Below are positions 42,249 to 50,134 of a stretch of DNA of 64,000 bases, one piece after another. This DNA is from an uncultured Sulfitobacter sp. GTDB lineage: Bacteria > Pseudomonadota > Alphaproteobacteria > Rhodobacterales > Rhodobacteraceae. Where the stretch lies: contig CANLOQ010000004.1 in NCBI GenBank assembly GCA_947492925.1, positions 124,001 to 188,000 of the forward strand. The letters run 5' to 3'. The translations under genes and the position numbers were made by a program. Each line of letters opens with the position of its first letter. The first letter of the stretch is position 1. Below the pieces are notes generated by a model. The model made no database searches, had not been told where the DNA came from, and saw only the letters and a list, made by a program, of their open reading frames with translations.

Positions 42249-43003
42249 CGGATCACATCCAATGGCTGGTAAATCAGTCCTTCGTCGGTGTGTTCGCACC
42301 ATGCCGTGATGCCAAATACATCGGCCAGCTGCGCTGGCGTCAAGACATCCTTGGGCGCGCCATCCGCTGCAATTTTCCCGTTATTCAAAAGGATAAGGCG
42401 GGTGCAGTAGCGCGCCGCCAGCCCAAGATCGTGCAGCGACACCAGCACGGATTTATTCTGCGCAGCGAGTGAAGAGAAAGTCTGCATCGTGGCGATCTGG
42501 TGCGCCGGGTCCAGTCCGGCAATTGGTTCGTCTGCCAACAACAGCGGCGTGTTTTGCGCGAGGGCTCGTGCGATCAGCACACGCGCCTGCTCGCCGCCCG
42601 ACAGGTGCGTGGCGGGGCGGTCCCGCATCTCTGTCAGCTCCATCCGCGCCAGCGCCGCATCGACATGGTGCCTGTCCTCGGCCCCCGGTGTTTGCAGCGG
42701 CCCAAGATGCGGTGTTCGGCCCAGCGCCACGACGGAATGCACAGGGATTGGCCAGGCGATCTCTCGCATTTGCGGCATCCACGCGGCCTGTCTTGCCCGC
42801 TTGCCCTGTGGCAGCTGAGCAAGGCTGCTTTGCCCCTGATGCGCCAGAAGTCCCAGAAGGGCGCGCATCAGCGTTGTTTTGCCAGCACCATTCGCCCCGA
42901 TCAGACCCACAAATTCACCCGGCGCAATCTCAAAAGAGATGTCGCGCAGCACCGCGCGCCCATTCAAGGTCACCGATAGCTTGGAGGCGGACAGCGCTGT
43001 CAT
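42245..43003 (-). CDS. btuD: Corrinoid ABC transporter ATP-binding protein (BtuD-like)
   Basis: FecE/BtuD-type ATPase (252 aa). Walker A LIGANGAGKTTLMRALLGLL, signature HLSGGEQARVLIARALAQNT, Walker B PLLLADEPIAGLDPAHQI and H-loop VLVSLHDLGLAARYC. It overlaps btuC (stop/start at 43000-43003) and cbiZ. Corrinoid specificity is inferred from the riboswitch and neighbours, since the family also carries siderophores. Confidence 0.9.
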   Translation of the reverse strand: MTALSASKLSVTLNGRAVLRDISFEIAPGEFVGLIGANGAGKTTLMRALLGLLAHQGQSSLAQLPQGKRARQAAWMPQMREIAWPIPVHSVVALGRTPHLGPLQTPGAEDRHHVDAALARMELTEMRDRPATHLSGGEQARVLIARALAQNTPLLLADEPIAGLDPAHQIATMQTFSSLAAQNKSVLVSLHDLGLAARYCTRLILLNNGKIAADGAPKDVLTPAQLADVFGITAWCEHTDEGLIYQPLDVIR

Positions 43004-43983
43004 AACCGCTCTTTCCGCAGCTTGAGGATCAGGTGCAGAAACAGCGGTGCGCCTACAAGCGCGGTCAGAACGCCAAGTTTCAGGTCCCTGTCAGGCAGGA
43101 TCACGCGCGCCGCGATATCGGCTGCCAGCACCATTACTGCCCCGCCCAGAGCCGAGGCCCAAAGCAGACGCGACGGATGTGCGCCCACGAAGGGCCGCAG
43201 AATATGTGGCACCACTAGCCCGACAAATCCGATGGCACCCGCAATAGCAGTGCCCGCACCGACCACACAGGCGGTCCCAAGCACCACCTGAAGACGCATA
43301 CGGCTAACCCTTATGCCCATTGCCTGCGCGGCGTCTTCACCCAGCGTCAGCGCATCAAGGCCACGACCCAGAGTGCCCAGCAGGACAGCCCCCACGACCA
43401 TCAAAGGCAGCGCCAGCCAAACATGCGTCATGGACCGGTCCGCGAGTGATCCCATCATCCAGAATACGATCTCGCTGGCGGCGAAGGGGTTGGGAGAGAG
43501 ATTGAGCACCAGCGATGTCAGGGCCGCAGCCAGAGCCGATACAGCAATGCCCGCAAGAATCAGCGTCAGCGACGTGCCACGCGGTCCGGCCAATGCCATC
43601 ACCAGCAACACCGCCACGACCGCCCCCGCGAGGGCAGCCAGCGGCAGACCGAAAGCAAAACCAGCGGCAAATCCGGTCTGAATAGCAATCACCGCCCCCA
43701 AGGCAGCAGAGGCCGACACGCCGATCAGCCCCGGTTCGGCAAGCGGATTGCGCAGGTAACCCTGCATTGCCGCTCCGGCCAGACCAAGGCTCGCCCCGAT
43801 CATCACCGCAAGCAGCGCGCGCGGCAGGCGGATTTCCCGCATGACCAAAGCGATTGGATTGTCTCCCCCCGCCAGCAGGCCCCGCAGGCTTTCTGCCAAT
43901 CCCACACGCGCAGGGCCGATCAGCAGGGATGCCGCAAAGAGCACAACAACAGCCGCTCCCAAAAACATCATCAACCGGGTCAT
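43000..43983 (-). CDS. btuC: Corrinoid ABC transporter permease (BtuC-like)
   Basis: FecCD-family permease (327 aa) with about ten hydrophobic segments. Family motifs: REIRLPRALLAVMIGASLGL, AGAAMQGYLRNPLAEPGLIG, FWMMGSLADRSMTHVW, LGEDAAQAMGIRVSRMRLQV and GAIGFVGLVVPHILRPFVGA. It overlaps btuF (ATGA) and btuD. The role as the inner-membrane B12 channel follows from the operon. Confidence 0.91.
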   Translation of the reverse strand: MTRLMMFLGAAVVVLFAASLLIGPARVGLAESLRGLLAGGDNPIALVMREIRLPRALLAVMIGASLGLAGAAMQGYLRNPLAEPGLIGVSASAALGAVIAIQTGFAAGFAFGLPLAALAGAVVAVLLVMALAGPRGTSLTLILAGIAVSALAAALTSLVLNLSPNPFAASEIVFWMMGSLADRSMTHVWLALPLMVVGAVLLGTLGRGLDALTLGEDAAQAMGIRVSRMRLQVVLGTACVVGAGTAIAGAIGFVGLVVPHILRPFVGAHPSRLLWASALGGAVMVLAADIAARVILPDRDLKLGVLTALVGAPLFLHLILKLRKERL

Positions 43984-44843
43984 GGCCGGTCCGCCGTCAG
44001 GCTGCGGCGCACATCGGCCAAGCGTTCCGCTGCGCGCAAGACAAAGGGTGTGCCGCAGATCCAGTCGTGATCCGTAACAGCGGCGGCGGCGCGGCCCTTT
44101 TGCAAGGCTTGCACCGCAGGATGTTGCATGACGTCTTCGGCACGCGACCCTCCGGGATAGGGCGTTGTGGTAATGACCAGATCGGGATCAGTCAGCGCCA
44201 GCACCTCAAGCGGCATCTTGCGGCCCCAGCCATAGCCCGCCTTGACCGCGGCATTACTGAAACCGGCCAGCGTTAGAATGTCATGCGCCAGTGATCCCGC
44301 CCCTGAGGTGAAGCCATTTGCGTAATAGAAAATCGCACTTGGCTCTGCCCCTTTGTCGTTGGACAGGGCGGCACGGCGGCTCTCGAACTCGGCGATCATG
44401 TCGGCGGCTTGCGCTTCACGGTGGAGCACGGCCCCCATCTTGGCCAATTGAACCGTCACGCCGTCCAGGGACGATGTGATATCGAAAATCTCAACCCGGA
44501 TGCCCAGACTGCGCAGCATGCTGACAGTGCTTGCGGGCGTGTATTCGCCAGCCAGTACCAGATCAGGCTGCATGAGGTAGATGTCTTCGGCACGCCCGTA
44601 ATTGATGCGGTAGTCAAGCGCCTTGTCGGCCAATGGAGAAACATGCCGATCCAGTGCAATGCGGGAAACCGACAAAAGCTGCCCTTCATCCGCCAGCAGC
44701 ATTGCCAGCTGATCCGTGCACAGGTTCATTGACACCACCCGTTGCGGTGCCTCTGCCTGCGCAGGCAAAAACAGACACAGCCCGGCCGCGCCCGCCAAAG
44801 CGACGCGCGCGGCCAAAGCCTTGATATGTCTAGAAATCCGCAC
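43980..44843 (-). CDS. btuF: Corrinoid ABC transporter substrate-binding protein (BtuF-like)
   Basis: Periplasmic class-III binding protein (about 287 aa). Signal peptide ending AQAEA, then PQRVVSMNLCTDQLAMLLAD, YGRAEDIYLMQPDLVLAGEY, LRSLGIRVEIFDITSSLDGV, GYGWGRKMPLEVLALTDPDL and VLRAAERLADVRRSL. The start is not certain: I use the GTG at 44843, which overlaps the btuB 3' end; a TTG at 44852 is also in frame. Two domains linked by a long helix are implied by the family. Confidence 0.86.
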   Translation of the reverse strand: MRISRHIKALAARVALAGAAGLCLFLPAQAEAPQRVVSMNLCTDQLAMLLADEGQLLSVSRIALDRHVSPLADKALDYRINYGRAEDIYLMQPDLVLAGEYTPASTVSMLRSLGIRVEIFDITSSLDGVTVQLAKMGAVLHREAQAADMIAEFESRRAALSNDKGAEPSAIFYYANGFTSGAGSLAHDILTLAGFSNAAVKAGYGWGRKMPLEVLALTDPDLVITTTPYPGGSRAEDVMQHPAVQALQKGRAAAAVTDHDWICGTPFVLRAAERLADVRRSLTADRP

Positions 44844-46662
44844 GGAACCCAAAATACGCCGCGCGCCCCGGCTGGTTGAACCCGCCCGCAGTCTCGTAGT
44901 CTTCGTCGAACAGGTTCTCGACGCGCAGATAGACTTCTGCGGTGTCGGTCACATCATAGGACAGACCCGCACCGACCAGTGTGTAATCGCCCACCAGATT
45001 GTCTGCAGGCGCAAAGGCACTTGGCACAACATCCGCAACATGACGGACATCCAGATACCCCGAGAGCCGATCCGAGAATGTGCCTGACAGGCCGATCACC
45101 GCGTCATGGCGGGGCGTTCGGGTCAGGCGCACACCGTCGGTCTTTGCATCGGTGTAAGTATAGGCACCGTAGAAGGACAATTGGTCCGAAAAGGCGTATT
45201 CGCCCGACAGTTCAACCCCCTGCGAGGTTGTCGTGCCCGGCACCTGATTATAGCAGCCGAACCCGCTGCCACAGGATGTTGCAGCACCGTCGAAATCAAT
45301 CAGGTCATCCACATCCGTGTGGAAAATCGTGGCTTTCACAAAACCCCGGTCGCCGTATATCTTTTCCACGCCCAGCTCAAAGCTCACGCTGTTCTCTGGC
45401 TGCAGATCGGGCGCGCCAAAGTCGCTAAACCGCTCGAACAGCGATGGCGCGCGGTATCCGGTGCCGATGGACGCACGGAACGCCAGATCCACCTGCGGGC
45501 GGTAGACGGCTGTGAGGCGCCCGGTTGTCTGGCCCCCAAACGACGAATTGTCATCATGGCGCAGGGCGGCAGAGAGATCGAACTCTTCCGTGGGGCTATA
45601 CAGTAGCTCTGCGGTAAAGCTCGTATTGTCCTCGGAGCCGGTCACGCTGCCTGAATCGATGTCTTCTTCGGTCCGATCAATGCCAAAGTTAAGCGTGGTT
45701 GCGGCCCCCAGCGCTGCACTGCCAAGGTACGTGAGCGACCGCCGTTCCCCCTGAAAACGCGTGGTGAAACCACCGGGGTCTTTGCGATCAACGTCAAAGT
45801 AGGAATAGCTGAGCGTATGCGTCACCGCACCCGTCACAAAAGTGGTGAACACGCGCGCGCCTGCTTCGCGGGACGAAATCTCGCCGGTTGCATCAAGCGA
45901 GAAGGCAGAGCGGTCAATCTCGGTGTCTCCGTCACGATAGAACACGGCCCCACCGACCGTCAGACTGTCAGAGAACGCATGTTCGCCAGAAAGGTGTATT
46001 GTTGTCTGCTCAAAACCGTCTTCCTCCGTGTTGAATGACTGTGAAGAAATACCGTCAGATTCAACACGACCGTAGGTGAAGGCAACATAGCCATCCTCGG
46101 TCCTGTGCCCAAGGCTGAGCGTGCCGGCATAGGTATCAAAACTTCCAGCTTCTGCCTGCGCCTGCCCAGAGAACCCAAGCGCGCGTGGCTTGAAGGTCGT
46201 TATATTAACTACACCCGCAATAGCCTCTGACCCAAAGAGAGCCGATTGCGACCCCTTGAGAAGTTCGACACGCGACACGCCGGAGGCTGTGAATCCGCCA
46301 AAGTTAAACTGGTTCTGCGTGCCCGATGGGTCAGAAACGTCGATGCCGTTGATCCGCACGCCGACATAGCGCGCTGGCAGGCCGCGCACCTGAATTGTGC
46401 CCAGCGCACCCAGGCCCCCATTGCTGGTCAGGTTCACGCCGGGCAACCGCACGAGACGGTCAAGCACGCGGCTGTCTTCGGCGCCGACGTCAGTGCCTGA
46501 CAACACTTCGACATTGGCGCCGGTCCGGGCCTGTTCAACGGGCCGGAGCGAGGACGATTCGACGATGATTGGCTCAAGGTCAAATGCCGCATCCTGTGCG
46601 AAAGCGGGAGTGGCGATGATGGCGGTGATTGCCAAGAAAGTTGCCATTTGGTGACGTGTCAT
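44830..46662 (-). CDS. btuB: TonB-dependent outer-membrane corrinoid receptor BtuB
   Basis: TonB-dependent receptor (610 aa). Signal peptide ending AFA; a TonB box-like EPIIVESSS; plug domain with VLDRLVRLPGVNLTSNGGLG, IQVRGLPARYVGVRINGIDV, VELLKGSQSALFGSEAIAGV. The barrel ends with LFDEDYETAGGFNQPGRAAY and a terminal aromatic residue (GFRADF). AAGGA lies six bases before the ATG, directly next to a small CCGCG/CGCGG stem at 46677-46693. It is controlled by the riboswitch upstream and is the first gene of a nine-gene operon. Confidence 0.93.
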   Translation of the reverse strand: MTRHQMATFLAITAIIATPAFAQDAAFDLEPIIVESSSLRPVEQARTGANVEVLSGTDVGAEDSRVLDRLVRLPGVNLTSNGGLGALGTIQVRGLPARYVGVRINGIDVSDPSGTQNQFNFGGFTASGVSRVELLKGSQSALFGSEAIAGVVNITTFKPRALGFSGQAQAEAGSFDTYAGTLSLGHRTEDGYVAFTYGRVESDGISSQSFNTEEDGFEQTTIHLSGEHAFSDSLTVGGAVFYRDGDTEIDRSAFSLDATGEISSREAGARVFTTFVTGAVTHTLSYSYFDVDRKDPGGFTTRFQGERRSLTYLGSAALGAATTLNFGIDRTEEDIDSGSVTGSEDNTSFTAELLYSPTEEFDLSAALRHDDNSSFGGQTTGRLTAVYRPQVDLAFRASIGTGYRAPSLFERFSDFGAPDLQPENSVSFELGVEKIYGDRGFVKATIFHTDVDDLIDFDGAATSCGSGFGCYNQVPGTTTSQGVELSGEYAFSDQLSFYGAYTYTDAKTDGVRLTRTPRHDAVIGLSGTFSDRLSGYLDVRHVADVVPSAFAPADNLVGDYTLVGAGLSYDVTDTAEVYLRVENLFDEDYETAGGFNQPGRAAYFGFRADF

Positions 46663-46797
46663 GTGTTTTCCTTCATCCGCGAGCTGCGCGCGGCATTCAG
46701 TGGTTTGACTGACGGAAAAACAGACTCCGCCAGCGGTGCAGATGCCACCACGACGGAAGGTCCGTAGCCCATGACACGCCCCGTGCCATGACTGGGT

Positions 46798-46962
46798 GAA
46801 CGCTTCGGCAGGTCTCCTGACTTGCGGGTCGATGCTTGGCCGGGTCTTCCCACTGTGGCGACCACAGAAGTGACATATACCGGCTTCGCTCGCCGCTTAC
46901 AGTTGCGGGGGCAGTCCCGGTTTTGGCACGTTTAACCCGCGCCGCACCGTGTTCCCTATTAT
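46798..46962 (-). ncRNA. Cobalamin riboswitch upstream of btuB
   Basis: On the minus strand the leader carries the conserved blocks of the adenosylcobalamin aptamer in order: GGGAACACGGTGCGG, CCGGGACTGCCCCCGCAACT, GTAAGCGGCGAGCGAAGCC, a variable stem with GGGAAGACCCGGCC, and the B12 box GCAAGTCAGGAGACCTGCC. Its end lies about 135 bases before the btuB start, and a small hairpin (46677-46693) next to the ribosome site is a candidate expression platform, so control may be at translation. Bound cobalamin is expected to shut off btuB and the operon behind it. Confidence 0.95.
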
Positions 46963-47509
46963 CCAGACCTATTCAGCCCGGACCGAAGCACCCTTGGGTC
47001 TAGTAGATGAGGTAAGACTTGGAAAGAGAAATAGACGCTTTCTTCGACATGGTTTTGTCCTCTTGCCATCAGATCATGTCTTGGATGACTGCCGGGGGCA
47101 TGATGTCCCTTGTCAAATTCAGACGGGACATCAGCGATTTGTCCGGCGATCATTGAAAAGAAAACGCCTCGTTTACGCTGATAACGGTTTCCGTGAAACC
47201 GGGCTCCAATCTTGAGGGAGGAAAACTTTTATTTGAAGGCTTAAGTAAGGTATTGGAAACGCGAAACTTAATGGGCAGCAGGTGTGCTCAGCAGTGAGCT
47301 TGTCAATGTATCATCTTCTTTGCGCTTGGCCCCGCAAAGCCACCAACACTGCGGATGCAAAAAATGTCAGGTAACTCGATCTGGCGGGCCCCTATCTGAC
47401 TAAAATTGTCAGGTTGACATATCCGACAGTTTCAATCGGGATTAAAGCAAGTCAAGCCACCCGACTTCAAGCAGGGAAGCCCGACACGTGATCATGTGAG
47501 GACTGACCA
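46963..47509. other. Intergenic region between btuB and hemP operons
   Basis: About 550 bp with no convincing gene. The left part should hold the btuB promoter (minus strand). On the plus strand, TTGACA at 47414-47419 is a good -35 candidate for the hemP unit, with a weak -10 near 47438; it lies within an inverted repeat TGTCAGGTTGACA (47407-47419). The latter could bind an iron regulator, which I infer only from the downstream genes. Confidence 0.4.
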
Positions 47510-47686
47510 ATGCAGCCGACTCAATCCATCCTACGAATCCTTAATGCCCAAGATCGCCCACGCCGCACGCAGCGTGTGAGGCAGGCGGACAGGTTTGAGA
47601 TTCTGACTGCGGCTTCTGAAGCGGAGGACATCTGCCCCGACTGGATTGCAGACCGCCTGTCCGAGCCGGAGCGCGTATCACCATGA
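47510..47686 (+). CDS. Small protein of unknown function upstream of hemP
   Basis: A 58-codon frame read directly from the sequence: MQPTQSILRILNAQDRPRRT followed by an Arg-rich stretch and an acidic C-terminal half (ILTAASEAEDICPDWIADRL). GAGGA is seven bases before the ATG, and the stop overlaps the hemP start (ATGA), which is strong support that it is real. I do not recognise a family. The tight coupling to hemP suggests a role in haem or iron uptake. Confidence 0.6.
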   Translation: MQPTQSILRILNAQDRPRRTQRVRQADRFEILTAASEAEDICPDWIADRLSEPERVSP

Positions 47687-47847
47687 GCTTTCACTCAACC
47701 CCGCCACGGCAAACGCCCGCAACGACACTGCCGACCTACGCAGCCCGCGATCTGACAAAGGGAGGTGATCTGGCACAGATCGTGCTGGACCAGCAGACCT
47801 ATACCCTTAGGATAACCCGGGCTGGCAAACTGATCCTGACAAAATGA
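47683..47847 (+). CDS. hemP: Hemin uptake protein HemP
   Basis: A 54-aa protein read directly from the sequence, starting MSFHSTPPRQTPATTLPTYA and ending QTYTLRITRAGKLILTK. The C-terminal LRITR-GKLILTK block is the HemP family signature. HemP proteins are associated with haem uptake and have been described as regulators of haem receptor expression in some bacteria. Start and stop overlap both neighbours by 4 bp, giving a three-gene translationally coupled unit. No haem receptor gene is next to it. Confidence 0.88.
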   Translation: MSFHSTPPRQTPATTLPTYAARDLTKGGDLAQIVLDQQTYTLRITRAGKLILTK

Positions 47848-48326
47848 CCGATCCGAACAAAAGCCGTGGTGGCGCGCCAGTAGGCTTCATTGCCGAACTG
47901 GACAGCATCGAAGCTGCCTCTGTCATCTATCTGCGCCTTTGGTGTGATGGTCCGGACGCGCAGGCACAGGTCGGGGATGATTTTGTATCCAGCCTGGGCC
48001 GAAACCAGGGACGCAAGGCGCTTAAATCCTTTGAAGACCTTTGCACGCTTTGCGCCCGGCACGGACGCCGCCCGTTGATGCGCCACTCCCTTCAGTGCAA
48101 ATGCCTTGGCGCCGACGAATCCTGCTTTGCAAATTTCATCGCGGCTGCCGCTACGGGTGCGCGGGAAGACGCCATGCTGATCGCAACCCTTCTTGTGCGG
48201 CCGGACGTTGCCCCACTGATCGCGTCTCTGGCCGCCGATGTCGGGTTGGCTTTGATGCGGATGCGGCTGAGCGCGCCAAGAGACCTCGCAAGCGGCGCGT
48301 CTGAAGCGGCAAAGACACTTCACTAA
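47844..48326 (+). CDS. Uncharacterised protein coupled to hemP
   Basis: A 160-aa cytosolic protein without signal peptide, starting MTDPNKSRGGAPVGFIAELD. It overlaps the hemP stop by 4 bp. Features seen: four Cys in two groups (FEDLCTLCARHGRRPLMRHS and LQCKCLGADESCFANF), a helical middle and C-terminus (MLIATLLVRPDVAPLIASLA). The Cys/His-rich middle could hold a metal or haem, but no family was recognised. Its place suggests a haem or iron function. Confidence 0.7.
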   Translation: MTDPNKSRGGAPVGFIAELDSIEAASVIYLRLWCDGPDAQAQVGDDFVSSLGRNQGRKALKSFEDLCTLCARHGRRPLMRHSLQCKCLGADESCFANFIAAAATGAREDAMLIATLLVRPDVAPLIASLAADVGLALMRMRLSAPRDLASGASEAAKTLH

Positions 48327-48339
48327 CGGGAACACTGCG

Positions 48340-48474
48340 ATGAAACGCCATATCCCCACGTCCGCTCTAGTGGTCGGCCTAGCCCCATCCGCTCTGGTGG
48401 TTGAAACTGGAAATACCACGGCCGCGCATTACGGTGAAAGTCCGATCACGACCCAAAGATTTCAGGTCCCATGA
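48340..48474 (+). CDS. Possible very small exported peptide
   Basis: A 44-codon frame starting MKRHIPTSALVVGLAPSALV, which looks like an incomplete signal peptide, and ending in FQVP. Its stop overlaps the next small frame (ATGA). There is no clear ribosome site. It may be a remnant of a longer gene after hemP, rather than a functional peptide. Confidence 0.3.
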   Translation: MKRHIPTSALVVGLAPSALVVETGNTTAAHYGESPITTQRFQVP

Positions 48475-48686
48475 ACACACTGATCAGTGACCCCTCAGCG
48501 AAGAACCTGACCGCTACGGGTTCTGCATCGCTGGCGGCTCGTTTTCCTTACCAACGGACCGAAGTATTCCGTTTCGGGAACCCGGTCGTTGACGATTGGG
48601 AAGGCAAGGGAAACGCATGGCCGCTCCGTGGGCTCGCAATCGAAGGATCAGGCTCAGTGTATGATCCCAATGCGGTGTTCCAATAG
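48471..48686 (+). CDS. Small unidentified frame (71 aa), possibly a gene remnant
   Basis: Starts MNTLISDPSAKNLTATGSAS and ends with GNAWPLRGLAIEGSGSVYDP and NAVFQ. The C-terminal pattern resembles part of a larger protein, but I cannot name it. It overlaps the preceding 44-codon frame by 4 bp. No ribosome site was evident. It could be the residue of a decayed haem- or iron-related gene. Confidence 0.3.
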   Translation: MNTLISDPSAKNLTATGSASLAARFPYQRTEVFRFGNPVVDDWEGKGNAWPLRGLAIEGSGSVYDPNAVFQ

Positions 48687-48756
48687 GCAACAGAAGCCAT
48701 AGATAGAAAAAACGAGCCGTTACAACGCGCCTTCAAAGTCAAGAGATCCTGCACAG

Positions 48757-49005
48757 ATGCCCAAAACGCCCAGCCCTTGCATAGATGTCTGCAAATTCAA
48801 ACGACAGGGCCACTGCATCGGCTGTTCGATGACAAAGGCGCAGAAGTCTATTTTCAAGCAGCTGAAAAAAGACACCCACCGCATAGGCTTTATCGAAATG
48901 CTGATGGCGCAGCAAAACCAGTTGGGAAAGTACAAGGGGTGGCGTATTGCCTACGCCAAGAAATGCAGCAAAAAGGGCGCAAAAGCGCCCTTTGATGTCA
49001 CGTGA
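48757..49005 (+). CDS. DUF1289 domain-containing protein
   Basis: An 82-aa protein with the DUF1289 Cys signature: PSPCIDVCKFKRQGHCIGCS (four Cys, probably a zinc or iron site), then the MTKAQKSIFKQLKKDTHRIG helix. Strongly basic C-terminus (YAKKCSKKGAKAPF). The function of DUF1289 is not established. It ends 12 bp from the convergent dps gene. Confidence 0.85.
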   Translation: MPKTPSPCIDVCKFKRQGHCIGCSMTKAQKSIFKQLKKDTHRIGFIEMLMAQQNQLGKYKGWRIAYAKKCSKKGAKAPFDVT

Positions 49006-49017
49006 TCCGGTGGCGTT

Positions 49018-49488
49018 TCAGGCAAGATGTGCCCGCAGGAACCATGCGAATTTCTCGTGTTCCTGACCACGCGCAATGCACAGATCTTCGGTCAATGTAT
49101 CACCGTGGCTTGCGGCAAGCGCCCCCGCACCGGCAAGTGTCTGCGCCAGAATTTCCTGCGCTTCCTGCATCATCGCAATCATCTCACGGTCTGTTGCATG
49201 GCCATCGTGTTCGGATACCTTTGACCGCTTGACCATGCCTGATAGCATGCCTTCGGCGTGGACATTCAGCGCGCGAATCCGCTCGGCCAGATCGTCCTGC
49301 GCAACGAAATGGTCTTCGTAAATCTTCTGGAACAGATCGTGCAGCGGGCCAAAAGCCATGCCTTTCACATTCCAGTGAAAGTTCTGCGCAAGCATGGTTG
49401 TCACAGCGGTCTCTGCGACGGCTTGGTTCAATGCTTCGGCGATTGCGTGTTGTGCATCTTCACTCAGCGCTACGGCGGTCTCGGTCAT
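49018..49488 (-). CDS. dps: Dps-family ferritin / DNA-protecting protein
   Basis: A 156-aa Dps. The ferroxidase motif is intact: MLAQNFHWNVKGMAFGPLHD and LFQKIYEDHFVAQDDLAERI (His, Asp and Glu ligands), with the four-helix pattern following. GGAG lies upstream of the ATG. It stores iron and protects DNA under oxidative stress. An Irr-like box lies about 90 bp upstream, and the -10-like TATTCT at 49539-49544 (minus strand) sits inside a second half-site-like CTTAGAATAAG. Confidence 0.92.
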   Translation of the reverse strand: MTETAVALSEDAQHAIAEALNQAVAETAVTTMLAQNFHWNVKGMAFGPLHDLFQKIYEDHFVAQDDLAERIRALNVHAEGMLSGMVKRSKVSEHDGHATDREMIAMMQEAQEILAQTLAGAGALAASHGDTLTEDLCIARGQEHEKFAWFLRAHLA

Positions 49489-49577
49489 AGGTCACTCCAG
49501 AACAGAAATTGAAATTTTGGCTGGCGTCAGCTGGCTTAGAATAAGGTAATCCAAATCAAACCAATCACAAGCCCGAA

Positions 49578-49592
49578 TTAGAACTATTCTAA
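49578..49592. promoter_or_regulatory. Irr-type iron control box upstream of dps
   Basis: TTAGAA-CTA-TTCTAA, a perfect 6-3-6 palindrome with one further A on the right, matching the core of the alphaproteobacterial Irr box (iron control element). It is about 90 bp upstream of the dps start and overlaps the last codon of the next leftward gene, which ends at 49589. Irr binding here would couple Dps to haem/iron status. A second similar element, CTTAGAATAAG, lies at 49535-49545. Confidence 0.7.
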
Positions 49593-50020
49593 AAGTGATC
49601 GAACCTTTCCGATACTCCGCCAATCAGAAAAGCCATATTTCTGCGCTGGTCCTTCCCTACCCGCGACCGCAGCAGGAACTGAAAGCTGTCCCACTCACCG
49701 TTTCGGCGGCATTGAACAAGGCGCATCAGCCAAGCTTCGTCAAAGGACATCTGGACGGTGCCCGGACGATAAAACACCGGCCTCACACCCAGGACCTGCC
49801 CGAAACAACGGATCAATGCGCGCGCATGGGCGTCCTGCGCGACACTGCGTTCGTTTGACAGCAGCGCGCATGCTTCAAAAACATCTGCGCGTGCCTCAGC
49901 CCGACATTCCATCGCGATGATGCGCAGTGCGTTCAGTACACCCCGCGCTTGAGCCGGCATCTGCTGTGCGGGTGACGCCACTGGCCTGTCAAAACTGTTC
50001 TGTTGCCGCACTGCCGACAT
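49589..50020 (-). CDS. Uncharacterised protein preceded by a Fur-like palindrome
   Basis: A 143-aa cytosolic protein with no recognised domain: MSAVRQQNSFDRPVASPAQQ at the start, a helical middle (LNALRIIAMECRAEARADVF, EACALLSNERSVAQDAHARA) and a C-terminal half with VRPVFYRPGTVQMSFDEAWL and QCRRNGEWDSFQFLLRSRVG. AGGAAG lies eight bases before the ATG. The 17-bp palindrome 50 bp upstream suggests iron control. It shares the strand with dps and may be read into it. Confidence 0.65.
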   Translation of the reverse strand: MSAVRQQNSFDRPVASPAQQMPAQARGVLNALRIIAMECRAEARADVFEACALLSNERSVAQDAHARALIRCFGQVLGVRPVFYRPGTVQMSFDEAWLMRLVQCRRNGEWDSFQFLLRSRVGKDQRRNMAFLIGGVSERFDHF

Positions 50021-50071
50021 TGCAGGTCTTCCTAATACTCAAAGGGAGAAAGGACTCGCCCTTCCCTATTC

Positions 50072-50088
50072 CTGATAATAATTATCAG
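50072..50088. promoter_or_regulatory. Perfect Fur/Mur-like palindrome
   Basis: CTGATAAT-A-ATTATCAG, a perfect 8-1-8 inverted repeat in AT-rich DNA, about 52 bp upstream of the 143-aa gene and 47 bp before the DUF1111 pseudogene frame. It resembles the classical GATAAT/ATTATC Fur box; in alphaproteobacteria related sites also bind Mur. It may have regulated both divergent genes. Confidence 0.65.
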
Positions 50089-50134
50089 ATATTTCTTTTG
50101 TGTAAAAGGTTAACCTTCGGCTCACACTGCGACA

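Noticed and set aside
46659-46865. Leftward frame of 68 codons in the btuB leader
   Set aside because: It lies in the riboswitch 3' part and expression platform; the RNA structure explains the region better.
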